Shown here in pieces: positions 1 through 7,029 of a stretch of 47,268 bases of DNA (positions are counted from its first letter, which is position 1; every line of letters starts with the position of its first letter). The notes beneath the pieces are model-generated. The model was given only the letters and a program-made list of their open reading frames with translations, was not told the origin of the DNA and searched no databases. The translations under genes and the position numbers were made by a program. This DNA comes from an uncultured Oscillospiraceae bacterium (GTDB lineage: Bacteria > Bacillota > Clostridia > Oscillospirales > Acutalibacteraceae): assembly GCA_902478605.1 (NCBI GenBank), contig CABSLQ010000019.1, forward strand, positions 1-47,268, in the 5' to 3' direction.

Positions 1-259
1 GGTTCAGGAGCGGGTATTTCAAATAGGCAAGCAGCGTATACCCCCGCGCCGGGTCAAACGCCTGCACCGCGTCCTGCAAGGCCAGAAATCCGCATTGCAC
101 AAGGTCGTCCTGTTCCACGCCGGCGTGAACGCAGGTTCCGGCGTGGAGCGTGTAATATCGATGGGCCTGCTGCCGGACAAAGCGATGCACCCGCTCCCAC
201 AGCTCGCCATATCCGGCCCGGCCGGCCCGGATCTCTGTCGCCAGTTCTTCATTGGTCAT
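1..259 (-). CDS. Phage-type sigma-70 family RNA polymerase sigma factor, C-terminal part outside the window
   Basis: The frame starts with ATG at 259 and stays open to the window edge, giving 86 residues. They read as sigma region 2: a helical start (MTNEELATEIRAG), then EQDDLVQCGFLALQDAVQAFDP and ARGYTLLAYLKY, which match the core-binding and -10-recognition helices of small phage and clostridial sigma factors. A purine-rich ribosome site (GGGGGAG) lies just upstream. It is the last gene of the leftward early module in this window, so it may direct transcription of later element genes; that role is inferred from position. The 3' end, including region 4, is not visible, so an intact gene cannot be asserted. 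Confidence 0.72.
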   Translation of the reverse strand, partial: MTNEELATEIRAGRAGYGELWERVHRFVRQQAHRYYTLHAGTCVHAGVEQDDLVQCGFLALQDAVQAFDPARGYTLLAYLKYPLLN

Positions 260-431
260 TGACGGCCGCTCCCCCTTTGGTGTACCATAGTCGTGTCAAG
301 GGTCGCTCCGCAGGGGGCGGCTTTTTTTATGTTCGACGTTTCTCTTGGTTTTCGGGCGGCCGGTGTGAAGCCGCCTCACAGGCCAAGTGCATTAAGAGCA
401 TGTGGGTGCCGCGGGCAAAACAACACGCCTC

Positions 432-1448
432 CTATTCCTTCATGCGTGCAATCAATGCTTTTTCCCGGTCCCGTTCCCGCTGCAGGATTTCCTCTGCGCG
501 CTGGAGGACGTCCGCCAGGGTGTCCCCTTCATGGATGGGGATCGGCATATCTCCCTCAAACGGCGGCGCCGTATCCACCTCTGGCGGCGTGTCAAAGTCC
601 GGCCCCAGATCCGGCAGCGGCTGCCGATTATCCCCGGTGGGCCGGCGGCTTCCCGCTTTTACGGTGATGGTTTTGCACATGGAGCGGATCCGGTCGCACA
701 GCCGATCCCCCAGATGCTGCCGCAGTTCCGGGATATTGGCGTTGGAGGTGATGATGGTCGGCAGACATTCGTTATACCGGTAGTCGATGATGTCGAACAG
801 CCTTTCCCGCACCCATTCCGTCGGACGCTCCGCCCCCATATCGTCCAATACCAGCAGCTTGGCCGCTTTATATCGCTGCATGATTTCCTGGGCGTTTTCC
901 TGGTTGTCATAAGAGGCCCGGATTTCTTCCAGAAGCCCCACCGTGGGCACAAACCGGACGCTGTACCGTCTGGCTCCCTCCGGATACCCCAAACGGAAAG
1001 CATCGTCCGCCTCGCTGTCCGGCATGGGGATATAATCCAGCACGGCGTTGACCACGGCCGCCGCCAGATGGCTTTTTCCGCTCCCCACGCCGCCGATAAG
1101 CAGCAGGCCTGTCCCGTCATGTTTGTTCTCGATGAACGCCTTGGCAAAGGCCCTGGCTGCCTCAAACGCTTCTTTTTGGCCCTCCTCCGGCGCATAATTG
1201 CGGAACCGCTGGCTGCGACCCCGTTTGCTCAGCCCGGCGGCCATGCCGCGGTAGTCCCGCGCTATCAGCCTTCCCGCCGCCAGTAATTCGGCCTGCTCCC
1301 GTTCCTTCCGCGCGGTCACGCATGGGCATTCCAGCCTGGCCTTATAGGTATTCCCCATCACGTTGGTATACCCGTACAGAATGGCGTGCCCGCATTCCGG
1401 GCATCGTTCGGTTTCGCTTTCCCGGGTATAGCTGTTAAGCTCCTCCAT
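432..1448 (-). CDS. DnaC/IstB-like ATP-binding helicase loader
   Basis: This 338-residue AAA+ protein probably loads the replicative helicase at the element's origin. The N-terminus carries a possible zinc site (C16, C19, C41, C43). The ATPase core has a Walker A motif GGVGSGKS at about 119-126 and a Walker B motif LLVLDD at about 198-203, followed by the TSN sensor-like segment (TIITSNANIPEL). The C-terminal 80 residues are acidic and proline-rich and end in a predicted coiled helix. It follows the replisome organizer by 3 bases, the usual organizer-loader pairing of Gram-positive phages. IstB of IS21 transposons shares this fold, but no IstA neighbour is present, so a replication role is favoured. 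Confidence 0.85.
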   Translation of the reverse strand: MEELNSYTRESETERCPECGHAILYGYTNVMGNTYKARLECPCVTARKEREQAELLAAGRLIARDYRGMAAGLSKRGRSQRFRNYAPEEGQKEAFEAARAFAKAFIENKHDGTGLLLIGGVGSGKSHLAAAVVNAVLDYIPMPDSEADDAFRLGYPEGARRYSVRFVPTVGLLEEIRASYDNQENAQEIMQRYKAAKLLVLDDMGAERPTEWVRERLFDIIDYRYNECLPTIITSNANIPELRQHLGDRLCDRIRSMCKTITVKAGSRRPTGDNRQPLPDLGPDFDTPPEVDTAPPFEGDMPIPIHEGDTLADVLQRAEEILQRERDREKALIARMKE

Positions 1449-1451
1449 GCT

Positions 1452-2312
1452 TCACACCCACCCTTCTGTATATCTCGTCGTGTCGGTATAATCCGGCTGC
1501 CCCGTGCCGGCGGTGCGGTTGTCGTAGTTGCCTTCGAGGATCTTGGTCAGGTTGGCCGGCTTGAGAATCCAGTCGAAGCCGCACCCGTTCCAGCTCCCGC
1601 TCCGGCCGGTGAGGAAGTCGGAAGCCTCCACCTTTGCAAACAGGGCCGGGAACCCGCCCGCCTCTTCCACCTGTGCGGCGGCCTTGCGGATGGCCTTGCG
1701 CCGCTGGTCGTTTAAGCCTCGGATATGCGGCAGGGAAGAGCAGGTGCTGTTGAACGATTCCACAACAGAAGCGTAATCGAAAGGCGCCCGCCCGTCGTCG
1801 CCAGACGACAGAGGATCTTCTCTTTTCTCTAACTCTAACTCTATCTCTATCTCTTTCTCTTTCTCTTTCTCTGTGTTACATGTAACGTTTGGTAACGCAC
1901 AATGTAACGGTTTTTCGTTACATGGTAACGCTTTCGCGGCTTTTCGTTCCCGGAAATTTCGTACACGCGCCGCAGAATCGCACTCGCTGTCCATGTTTCG
2001 CACGGCTTCTGTCAGCACATATTCACTATTGCTGACAACCTCGATTAAGTTGTGATTTTGCAGAAAAAGAACGGTCATTCGCACGTTATCTGTCGTCTCG
2101 TCCAGCGCAAGCGCAAGCTCTTCCTCAAAGGTGTCCTCTATGTTTTCGAACAGGAGAACGCCGTCGTTACGCAGGCTTAAAAGCTGCATTTTCAGGTAAA
2201 TGATGGTATAGGTATCACCCCCAGCCATCCGCCGCAGCTTTTTTATGACCGTCTGGTCAAAGAAATTCTCGCGCAGCTTCAGCCACCAAAAACGCTTCGT
2301 TTTCTCACTCAT
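1452..2312 (-). CDS. Phage replisome organizer (N-terminal domain protein)
   Basis: The 286-residue protein begins with the phage replisome organizer N-terminal domain: KRFWWLKLRENFFDQ, IKKLRRMAGGDTYTIIYLKM and NDGVLLFENIEDTFEEELA, spanning about residues 5-95, a winged-helix origin-binding module. A charged linker made of alternating E/K, E/I and E/L units (about 140-160) leads to a C-terminal domain of the DnaD/loader-interacting type. The start ATG overlaps the stop of the preceding small ORF (ATGA), suggesting translational coupling. By family knowledge it binds the element's origin and recruits the DnaC-like loader encoded next. The origin itself is often inside such genes, but I could not identify iterons. 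Confidence 0.85.
   Translation of the reverse strand: MSEKTKRFWWLKLRENFFDQTVIKKLRRMAGGDTYTIIYLKMQLLSLRNDGVLLFENIEDTFEEELALALDETTDNVRMTVLFLQNHNLIEVVSNSEYVLTEAVRNMDSECDSAARVRNFRERKAAKALPCNEKPLHCALPNVTCNTEKEKEKEIEIELELEKREDPLSSGDDGRAPFDYASVVESFNSTCSSLPHIRGLNDQRRKAIRKAAAQVEEAGGFPALFAKVEASDFLTGRSGSWNGCGFDWILKPANLTKILEGNYDNRTAGTGQPDYTDTTRYTEGWV
1820..1876 (-). repeat. Low-complexity GAGAAA/GAGATA tandem tract coding a KEKE-type linker
   Basis: Hexamer-like units (GAGAAA, GAGATA, GAGTTA) repeat without interruption inside the replisome organizer gene and encode alternating charged pairs. Such linkers are common in this protein family. The tract is prone to slippage, so its length may vary between strains. 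Confidence 0.8.
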
Positions 2313-2500
2313 TCGGACACCTCTTGCGCATAATACCGCACGACGATGTCTATATATGGCTGCCGTCCTGCGATGGAGAGAAGAACATTCAGTTCATCGG
2401 GCTGAACTCCTTCTAGTCGAATATTTTCCGTTGTTTCGTCACAGAATGGGCCGTTGCACAAAAACACGGTGTAAACCGGTGGCTCCGTTTTTGTAGTCAC
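2309..2500 (-). CDS. Small hypothetical phage protein
   Basis: This 63-residue ORF starts with GTG at 2500, and the GTGA overlaps the stop of the gene before it; the purine-rich stretch GGAGGGAGGAG lies about 10 bases upstream. The product is acidic, has no membrane segment and contains two cysteines near residues 15-20 (CNGPFC). I recognise no domain. Coupled translation on both sides (its stop also overlaps the next start) argues that it is a real member of the replication operon. Confidence 0.6.
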   Translation of the reverse strand: MTTKTEPPVYTVFLCNGPFCDETTENIRLEGVQPDELNVLLSIAGRQPYIDIVVRYYAQEVSE

Positions 2501-2802
2501 GCGTCTTCTCCTCCCTCAAAATTGGCCGCATACCGTTTGGCCGCCTGGATGGCGCGGCCGATTTCCCGCCGGCGGCTCTCCATGCTACGGATGAACCGGG
2601 CCGCCTCCTGTCTGTCCGCCGCGAGAAAGTATCCGGCCGGTTGTTCCGTGCTCGAACAGATGATGTGCCCTTTCTCCCGCAGCCGGTGGATTTCCTTCTG
2701 CATTACCCGCACGCTCGGGAATCCCGCTCGCTTGCACAGTTCGCCAGCCTGTATGGCGTTTTCCGCACCGGTGGGTATGTAATCCAACAGCTGCAAGGTC
2801 AT
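2497..2802 (-). CDS. Small winged-helix-like phage protein
   Basis: The 101-residue product has a segment at about residues 15-60 (ENAIQAGELCKRAGF, SVRVMQKEIHRLREKG, ICSSTEQPAGYFLA) that reads as a winged-helix DNA-binding fold of the kind found in phage accessory replication proteins. The C-terminal third is basic and helical. The annotated ATG overlaps the upstream stop as ATGA. However, the AAAGGAGG sits only one base before that ATG, so the in-frame TTG at 2796, seven bases further from the site, may be the true start. No precise function can be given. Confidence 0.65.
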   Translation of the reverse strand: MTLQLLDYIPTGAENAIQAGELCKRAGFPSVRVMQKEIHRLREKGHIICSSTEQPAGYFLAADRQEAARFIRSMESRRREIGRAIQAAKRYAANFEGGEDA

Positions 2803-3041
2803 GCCTCCTTTATGGGCCGGATTTGGCCGTACTGCACCGGCTCCGGCTCGGGAGCGGGCGCTGTAGCCAGATACTCCAGCAGCATGTCCAGGTTGAGCAG
2901 CCGCTTGTTGCCCGCTTTTACGTGGGGAATGGTGCCGTCCAGCACCAGACAGCGGATGAAATACGGCGTCACGGCGGTGCCGGGGTCGATCCGCTTGAGC
3001 TCCGCCGCTGCTTCTTGTATTGTGCGCATGCGTGGCGTCAT
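2799..3041 (-). CDS. Excisionase-family-like helix-turn-helix protein
   Basis: The 80-residue protein carries a MerR/excisionase-type helix-turn-helix: RTIQEAAAELKR, then VTPYFIRCLVLDGTIPHVKAGNKRLLNLDMLLEYL, the usual pattern in which a recognition helix is followed by a basic wing and a C-terminal helix. I chose ATG 3041 because GAAAGGAAGT lies nine bases upstream. A longer frame reaching 3128 would overlap the upstream regulator and lacks a ribosome site there. The protein could be the element's excisionase or a small regulator; the position right after the Cro-like gene supports either. Confidence 0.7.
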   Translation of the reverse strand: MTPRMRTIQEAAAELKRIDPGTAVTPYFIRCLVLDGTIPHVKAGNKRLLNLDMLLEYLATAPAPEPEPVQYGQIRPIKEA

Positions 3042-3048
3042 GGCATTG

Positions 3049-3267
3049 TCACTTCCTTTCATCTTCCGGGCCAATAATGTCACAAGGCGAGCAATGTAAA
3101 CATTCGCACAGTTTTTCGAGCACCTCAAAAGAAATACCTTTTGATTTTCCGTAATAGAGGTTTGTCAGGGTGGTTCTAGAAATCCCGGTGGATTTAGCTA
3201 CCGCAGATATTTTTAGTTTTCTTTTCCCGAGCAATACGGGAAAATGATCGCTTGCGCTTATGGTCAT
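3049..3267 (-). CDS. Cro/C1-type (XRE) transcriptional regulator, Cro position
   Basis: This 72-residue protein is essentially a single XRE helix-turn-helix domain: KLKISAVAKSTGISRTTLTNLYYGKSKGISFEVLEKLCECLHCSPCDI. Its recognition-helix region (TGISRTTLT) is identical to that of the divergent repressor at 3418, so the two probably see related operators. It is the first gene of the leftward replication module and is read from a consensus promoter at 3321-3349, with an inverted repeat CGTTCA-N6-TGAACG between promoter and start. The role as Cro-like switch partner is inferred from this layout. Confidence 0.85.
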   Translation of the reverse strand: MTISASDHFPVLLGKRKLKISAVAKSTGISRTTLTNLYYGKSKGISFEVLEKLCECLHCSPCDIIGPEDERK

Positions 3268-3289
3268 TATGTTGCTCTCCTTTTAAATT

Positions 3290-3307
3290 CGTTCAATTAT
3301 CTGAACG
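3290..3307. promoter_or_regulatory. Inverted-repeat operator candidate CGTTCA-N6-TGAACG
   Basis: A perfect inverted repeat with six-base arms and a six-base spacer (ATTATC) lies between the leftward promoter and the start codon of the Cro-like gene. Placement just downstream of the -10 fits a repressor site. Which of the two XRE proteins binds it is unknown. Confidence 0.6.
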
Positions 3308-3320
3308 TTATTTCTTTTTT

Positions 3321-3349
3321 ATTGTACTTGTAAATCGACCTAATGTCAA
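3321..3349 (-). promoter_or_regulatory. Leftward early promoter, TTGACA-N17-TACAAT
   Basis: Read on the minus strand, TTGACA (3349-3344) is followed after 17 bases by TACAAT (3326-3321). It would drive the Cro-like gene and the replication module. Confidence 0.75.
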
Positions 3350-3367
3350 TACGATTTTATAAATATA

Positions 3368-3396
3368 TTGACAAAACGTCCAGTGTACTGTACAAT
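3368..3396 (+). promoter_or_regulatory. Rightward repressor promoter, TTGACA-N17-TACAAT, with a palindrome on the -10
   Basis: TTGACA (3368-3373) and TACAAT (3391-3396) are 17 bases apart, the same boxes and spacing as the divergent promoter. A palindrome TGTAC-T-GTACA (3384-3394) overlaps the -10 and could be an autoregulatory operator. Confidence 0.78.
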
Positions 3397-3417
3397 TATC
3401 AAAAAGGAGTGATGTAT

Positions 3418-4029
3418 ATGATGAGATGCAATTTAGCGGTATTACTTGCAGAACGCGGGCTTAAAATAACTAAAGTAGCCAACGATACTGGCATATCGAG
3501 AACCACGCTCACCGCGCTATTTCAAAATCACAATCGTGGAATCCAGTTAGAAACATTAAATGCACTATGTATGTATCTTGGTGTCGGGCCAAAAGATTTA
3601 TTAGATTATGTACCTTTTGACGTTATTATATCTGATATCAAAGCAGATTTTGAAGAAAAAACGTGTGAAGTAAGTATAACTGTGGCCGAAAAAAGAAGAA
3701 AAAGCACGTTCATAATGCCTGGAAAAATAGAGTGGACTTGCGACAACCAAGGCAAGATTTGTAGTTTTCATATCGAATTAGAATTTTGGAATGAAGGTGC
3801 AAATCCATCGATGGTATTTGACGCTTCACATGAAAACGAGATTTTGTTGTGCGCTTTAAAAAAACTGCCTCTGGTATTTCTAAAAGATGTTGAGGAGGAG
3901 ATTCTTTATGCTGTATTAATTGAGTATGCCAACAGATTCCCTGAACAAAAAATGTCCGGCGGTATACTCAGTAAAAGAGGCGTAGACGCAAGTTTCTGTT
4001 GGCCTCGTGAAATATCCGAAAATGAATAA
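3418..4029 (+). CDS. XRE-type phage repressor with an unidentified C-terminal domain
   Basis: The 203-residue protein has an N-terminal XRE helix-turn-helix (about 5-65: LKITKVANDTGISRTTLTALFQN, then GIQLETLNALCMYLGVGPKDLL). A domain of about 135 residues follows that I do not recognise. It reads as alternating strands (CEVSITVAEKRRKSTFIM, KICSFHIELEF) and ends in helices; no Ser-Lys LexA-type protease dyad is evident. ATG 3418 is preferred because AAAAAGGAG ends eight bases upstream. The gene is visibly richer in A/T than its surroundings, consistent with foreign origin. It most likely maintains the integrated state and opposes the leftward module. Confidence 0.78.
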   Translation: MMRCNLAVLLAERGLKITKVANDTGISRTTLTALFQNHNRGIQLETLNALCMYLGVGPKDLLDYVPFDVIISDIKADFEEKTCEVSITVAEKRRKSTFIMPGKIEWTCDNQGKICSFHIELEFWNEGANPSMVFDASHENEILLCALKKLPLVFLKDVEEEILYAVLIEYANRFPEQKMSGGILSKRGVDASFCWPREISENE

Positions 4030-4061
4030 AACTTTTTCATGGATGAAAGAAGGTGCCAACA

Positions 4062-5255
4062 ATGCCGACGATTCAGAAACGCGGTGATACGTACCGAATC
4101 CGGGTATCTGCCGGGTACGATTCCGCTGACCGGCAGTTGATGAAGTCCATGACATGGAAGCCCGCTCCCGGCATGACCGAAAAGCAGATTCAGAAGGAGC
4201 TTGACCGGCAGGCGGTGCTGTTCGAGGAAAAGGTGAAAACCGGCCAGTACATGGAAGGGAACGTGAAGTTCCAGGACTTCGCCGAACGCTGGTTTGAGGA
4301 CTACGGCAAGGAGCATTTGCGCACCCGCACTTACGGCGAGTATGTACGGATGAAAGAGCGCACATATCAGGCGATCGGGCATATTCGGATTGACCGTTTA
4401 CAGCCGCAGCACCTCCTTGATTTCTATAAGCAGCTTGGCGAACCGGGGATGAACCAAAGAACCGGCGGCGGGCTGTCACCAAAGACGATTCTGCATTATC
4501 ACACGTTTATATCGTCCATCATGGAGCGGGCGGTCAAGTGGCAGATGATACAGGAGAACCCCTGCCGGCGCATTGATCCTCCAAAGGTAGATCGTCACCA
4601 GATTATATGCCTGGACGACGAACAGGCCATGAAATTCCTTGCGTGTCTGGAAACGCAGCCTCTCGAAGATAAGACGTTTTTCACCCTGGCACTGTATACC
4701 GGCATGCGCCGCGGGGAACTGCTGGGCCTGGAATGGCCGGACATTGACCTGACTACCGGTGTTATTTCCATTCGGCGCACATCGCAATATGGCGGGAAGA
4801 AGCTGGGGACATATACCGACGACACGAAAACGGAGCAATCGAAACGCAGTATCCGGGTGACGCAAAACGTTGTGGAGCTGTTGGGAGCATATAAGGTTGA
4901 GCAGGCAGAGCGGCGGCTTCGACTTGGTGACGCGTGGGCAGGGGAATGGACGGAACACCCCCGGCTTTTCACCAATCAAGACGGCCGCCCCATGTCGCCA
5001 AGTACACCTTTGAACCGTTTAAAGCGGATTCTTTCACGAAACGGTCTGCCAGATGTGTCTTTGCACAGCCTGCGCCACACGAACGCCACGCTTCTAATAC
5101 AGCAGGGCGTGAGTATACGGGCCGTGTCTGGCCGCCTCGGGCACAGTCAGACGAGCACGACCATGAACATATACGCGCATCAGATTCAGAGCGCAGATGC
5201 CGCGGCGGCGGAGGCGTTGGATATTGCCCTTTCTGGCGGCAAAAAACAGGCGTGA
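4062..5255 (+). CDS. int: Tyrosine site-specific integrase
   Basis: This 397-residue integrase has an N-terminal arm-binding domain (about 1-60), a core-binding SAM-like domain (about 68-170) and a catalytic domain. The catalytic set is visible: R216 in TGMRRGEL, K256 in the beta-hairpin, H335 and R338 in HSLRHT, H361 in GRLGHSQTS and the nucleophile Y371 in NIYAH. ATG 4062 is chosen because GAAAGAAGG ends eight bases upstream; an in-frame GTG at 4053 is inside that site. It reads toward a tRNA 3' fragment 150 bases downstream, the usual arrangement for integration at a tRNA gene. It looks intact. Confidence 0.93.
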   Translation: MPTIQKRGDTYRIRVSAGYDSADRQLMKSMTWKPAPGMTEKQIQKELDRQAVLFEEKVKTGQYMEGNVKFQDFAERWFEDYGKEHLRTRTYGEYVRMKERTYQAIGHIRIDRLQPQHLLDFYKQLGEPGMNQRTGGGLSPKTILHYHTFISSIMERAVKWQMIQENPCRRIDPPKVDRHQIICLDDEQAMKFLACLETQPLEDKTFFTLALYTGMRRGELLGLEWPDIDLTTGVISIRRTSQYGGKKLGTYTDDTKTEQSKRSIRVTQNVVELLGAYKVEQAERRLRLGDAWAGEWTEHPRLFTNQDGRPMSPSTPLNRLKRILSRNGLPDVSLHSLRHTNATLLIQQGVSIRAVSGRLGHSQTSTTMNIYAHQIQSADAAAAEALDIALSGGKKQA

Positions 5256-5406
5256 ATCTTGGTCTTTGTTTGGTCTTTGTTTGGTCGTTATTTCGGCAAA
5301 CAACGACCAAAATGTACGGTTGGTCGTTACGGGTTGAAATGAAAAAACCGCATAAAACCTAGTGTTTTACGCGGTTACCAAAGTCTGCAAAAGGCAATAT
5401 TTCTCT

Positions 5407-5429
5407 TTCGAACCCTGTCACTCGGACCA
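5407..5429 (+). other. tRNA 3'-end fragment, probable attachment site core
   Basis: The segment spells a tRNA 3' end in order: T-loop TTCGAAC, T-stem strand CCTGT, acceptor strand CACTCGG, discriminator A, then CCA. The bases just before it do not pair with the T-stem, and no 5' part (expected acceptor CCGAGTG) lies upstream, so this is a fragment and not a tRNA gene. It sits downstream of the integrase, as an att site would. The implied C1-G72 pair with A73 is typical of bacterial tRNA-Pro, a low-confidence identity. The intact tRNA should be at the other end, outside the window. Confidence 0.7.
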
Positions 5430-5431
5430 GT

Positions 5432-5467
5432 GGGAGAGTCCTTATAGGACCTCCCGCTTTTTGTTTT
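5432..5467 (+). terminator. Terminator after the tRNA fragment (repeat copy 1)
   Basis: GGGAG-AG-TCC, loop TTATA, GGA-C-CTCCC forms a hairpin followed by GCTTTTTGTTTT. It directly follows the CCA end, so it is probably the original terminator of the target tRNA. A second copy lies at 5790-5817. Confidence 0.75.
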
Positions 5468-5485
5468 GCAAAGTCTAAAATTCCG

Positions 5486-5789
5486 TTAAATAGGCCAGGA
5501 AAAAAAGTGTATCTTATCTTGTGCAATTGGAATATGTTTCATAATATGGGTATAGTAGTCTTGGCCATTTGGCAAAACAGCTATAAACCATCGTATATCT
5601 TTACTTAAATTTCTTTTGATCTTTCGAATATAGGGCATATCCACATTATTCAGCGAATGACCCAATACATACACTTCTGTAATAGCAGCTAAATTTTCTT
5701 TTTTAAAAATTTGCGGGAACCGTTTCATCATTTTTTGACAATCTTTATAACTATTCTTGAAATACTGCTCTGTAGCACATGGATTTATC
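5486..5789 (-). pseudogene. 3' remnant of an AbiH-like abortive infection gene
   Basis: The frame ends at 5486 and stays open upstream to the hairpin at 5790; its first ATG is at 5731. The product contains YVLGHSLNNVDMPYIRKIKR, close to the conserved C-terminal motif of AbiH phage-defence proteins, and then IRWFIAVLPNGQ. Full AbiH proteins exceed 300 residues, while about 100 remain here, so the N-terminal part is missing. The AT-rich fragment is framed by two near-identical hairpins (5432 and 5790), suggesting loss by recombination beside the tRNA site. It is unlikely to be functional. The AbiH assignment rests on recognition of this motif and is not a search result. Confidence 0.62.
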
Positions 5790-5818
5790 GGGAGCGTCCT
5801 TATAGGACCTCCTATTTT
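5790..5818 (+). terminator. Second copy of the tRNA-type terminator hairpin
   Basis: GGGAG-CG-TCC, loop TTATA, GGA-C-CTCC, then TATTTTTA. It differs from the copy at 5432 at one base inside the 22-base core. The preceding bases (CACATGGA) resemble the CACTCGGA of the tRNA end, so this may be a worn older attachment site. Confidence 0.55.
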
Positions 5819-6046
5819 TATAACCTTTTGTATTACTTTATATCAATATTACAAATAGGATTCATGAGCGGGACGGAAATGGGGCGATGTGCCAGGAACT
5901 GCCCAGACGGATTTCCGGAGATGGAAACTGGTGACAGCCGAATCGATCCACAACGATTCCCGGCGGAGCAGCATGCAGGTGGCCATAGCGGCGATCTAAC
6001 ACGGCGGGCGGAATGGAAAGAGGTCTGTCCTGTAAGGATAGCATAT
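5819..6046. other. Intergenic stretch, no gene seen
   Basis: No start with a ribosome site and no recognisable protein was found on either strand. At its right edge, TCCTGTA (6028-6034) and TACAGGA (6049-6055) form an inverted repeat across the stop of the AraC gene; it may be a weak terminator for that gene, as only a short T-rich stretch follows on the minus strand. Confidence 0.4.
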
Positions 6047-6889
6047 TTACAGGACGCTTTTGGCGGGCCCGTCCTGCTGGGGGGAGTGGCCGAAATACCG
6101 CTTATACGCCCGATAAAAAGAAGAATAGTCGTGAAATCCGCAGGCCTGGCTGGCATCGGCCGCCGGCACACCGCTTTTGATGGCGTCCTTTGCGGCAAGA
6201 AGCCGTTTGATAAGGATATACTGCCAGACGGAGGAACCGGTGGCGTTTTTAAACAGCCGGCTGAATTGGGAAACGCTCAGGAAGGCCTTTTCGCTGAGGG
6301 AGGTCAGGGACAAATCTTCAAACAAATGCCGGTTGATATAGGCGATTATGCTCTCCGGCAGTCTTTCTGAGGCAGGCGGGGCAGCGGGTAACCGTTTGCA
6401 GCAAGATGCGCGGCGGATGGCTTCCAGCAAAGGATACAGATGGGTGAGGATGGTCAGCCTTCTTTCCGCTTCGGACGCGGCCGGTGCGCACATTGCCTGC
6501 AGCAGCGTCAGGTGCATGCCGGCGGGAAAATCGGCCGGCGCATACAGGTTGTTTTGACCGAGCGGATGCGCATAGAAGGGTTCTAGCAGAAGGCGATCGG
6601 GATCGATCCCATCGAGCCATACAGGAGAAAAATGCAGGGCATAGCGCTCATACGGCACATCGGAAAGGATCCTTACCTTGTGCGATTCGGCCGGCCGCAT
6701 GATGAGCAGACTGCCCGGGGTGAGCGCGTATTCTGTCCCCTCCACCAGATAGGACGCCTCCCCGGCCATATAACAATAGATTTCCAGCTGCTCGTGAAGG
6801 TGCATGGGGAACGCCGTTTCTTCCGGATGCCGGTCGATGGAATGGTGAAAATAGAGATCGGCGTCGCGGTAATGGCATAAAGGCTGCAT
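6047..6889 (-). CDS. AraC-family transcriptional regulator, divergent from the hexuronate operon
   Basis: This 280-residue regulator has an N-terminal cupin ligand-binding domain (about 1-150; FPMHLHEQLEIYCYMAGEA, then TPGSLLIMRPAESHKV). A C-terminal AraC domain with two helix-turn-helix motifs follows (about 180-275; LSLTSLSEKAFLSVSQFSRLFK, then GVPAADASQACGFHDYSSFYRAYKRYFG). ATG 6889 is preferred over one 11 codons upstream because AAGGAGGG precedes it at good spacing. It is transcribed away from uxaC, so it is the likely local activator of that operon with a uronate or its metabolite as signal; this is inference from position. No binding site could be defined in the AT-rich space between. 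Confidence 0.88.
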   Translation of the reverse strand: MQPLCHYRDADLYFHHSIDRHPEETAFPMHLHEQLEIYCYMAGEASYLVEGTEYALTPGSLLIMRPAESHKVRILSDVPYERYALHFSPVWLDGIDPDRLLLEPFYAHPLGQNNLYAPADFPAGMHLTLLQAMCAPAASEAERRLTILTHLYPLLEAIRRASCCKRLPAAPPASERLPESIIAYINRHLFEDLSLTSLSEKAFLSVSQFSRLFKNATGSSVWQYILIKRLLAAKDAIKSGVPAADASQACGFHDYSSFYRAYKRYFGHSPQQDGPAKSVL

Positions 6890-6967
6890 CCGCTTCCCTC
6901 CTTGATGGGTTATCCTGAGCATAACATAAAATGACCATATTTACAATATATTTAATATAATACGCAA

Positions 6968-6996
6968 TGGAATTGTAATTTTAACCGTGATAGAAT
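6968..6996 (+). promoter_or_regulatory. Weak promoter candidate for the hexuronate operon
   Basis: TAGAAT at 6991-6996 is a fair -10, with a poor -35 (TGGAAT, 6968-6973) 17 bases upstream. A weak -35 would suit an AraC-activated promoter. The only support is position and the AT-rich context. Confidence 0.35.
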
Positions 6997-7029
6997 GCAG
7001 ACAGGGAAACAAGGAAAGGAAGAGCGTCC

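Noticed and set aside
19..252. 77-codon frame at the left edge
   Set aside because: Arg/Pro/Cys-rich composition. The frame one base over gives a sigma factor region 2 with a ribosome site.
1820..1876. Short tandem units resembling a CRISPR or binding array
   Set aside because: Units are only six bases, contiguous, and encode the charged linker of the replisome organizer. No CRISPR array is present in the window.
5380..5429. Complete tRNA gene before the CCA
   Set aside because: The sequence upstream of the T-loop does not pair with the T-stem and no D-arm or anticodon arm can be drawn.
5862..6044. 60-codon frame on the minus strand next to the AraC gene
   Set aside because: It has no ribosome site or known similarity pattern and lies in a stretch that looks non-coding on all frames.
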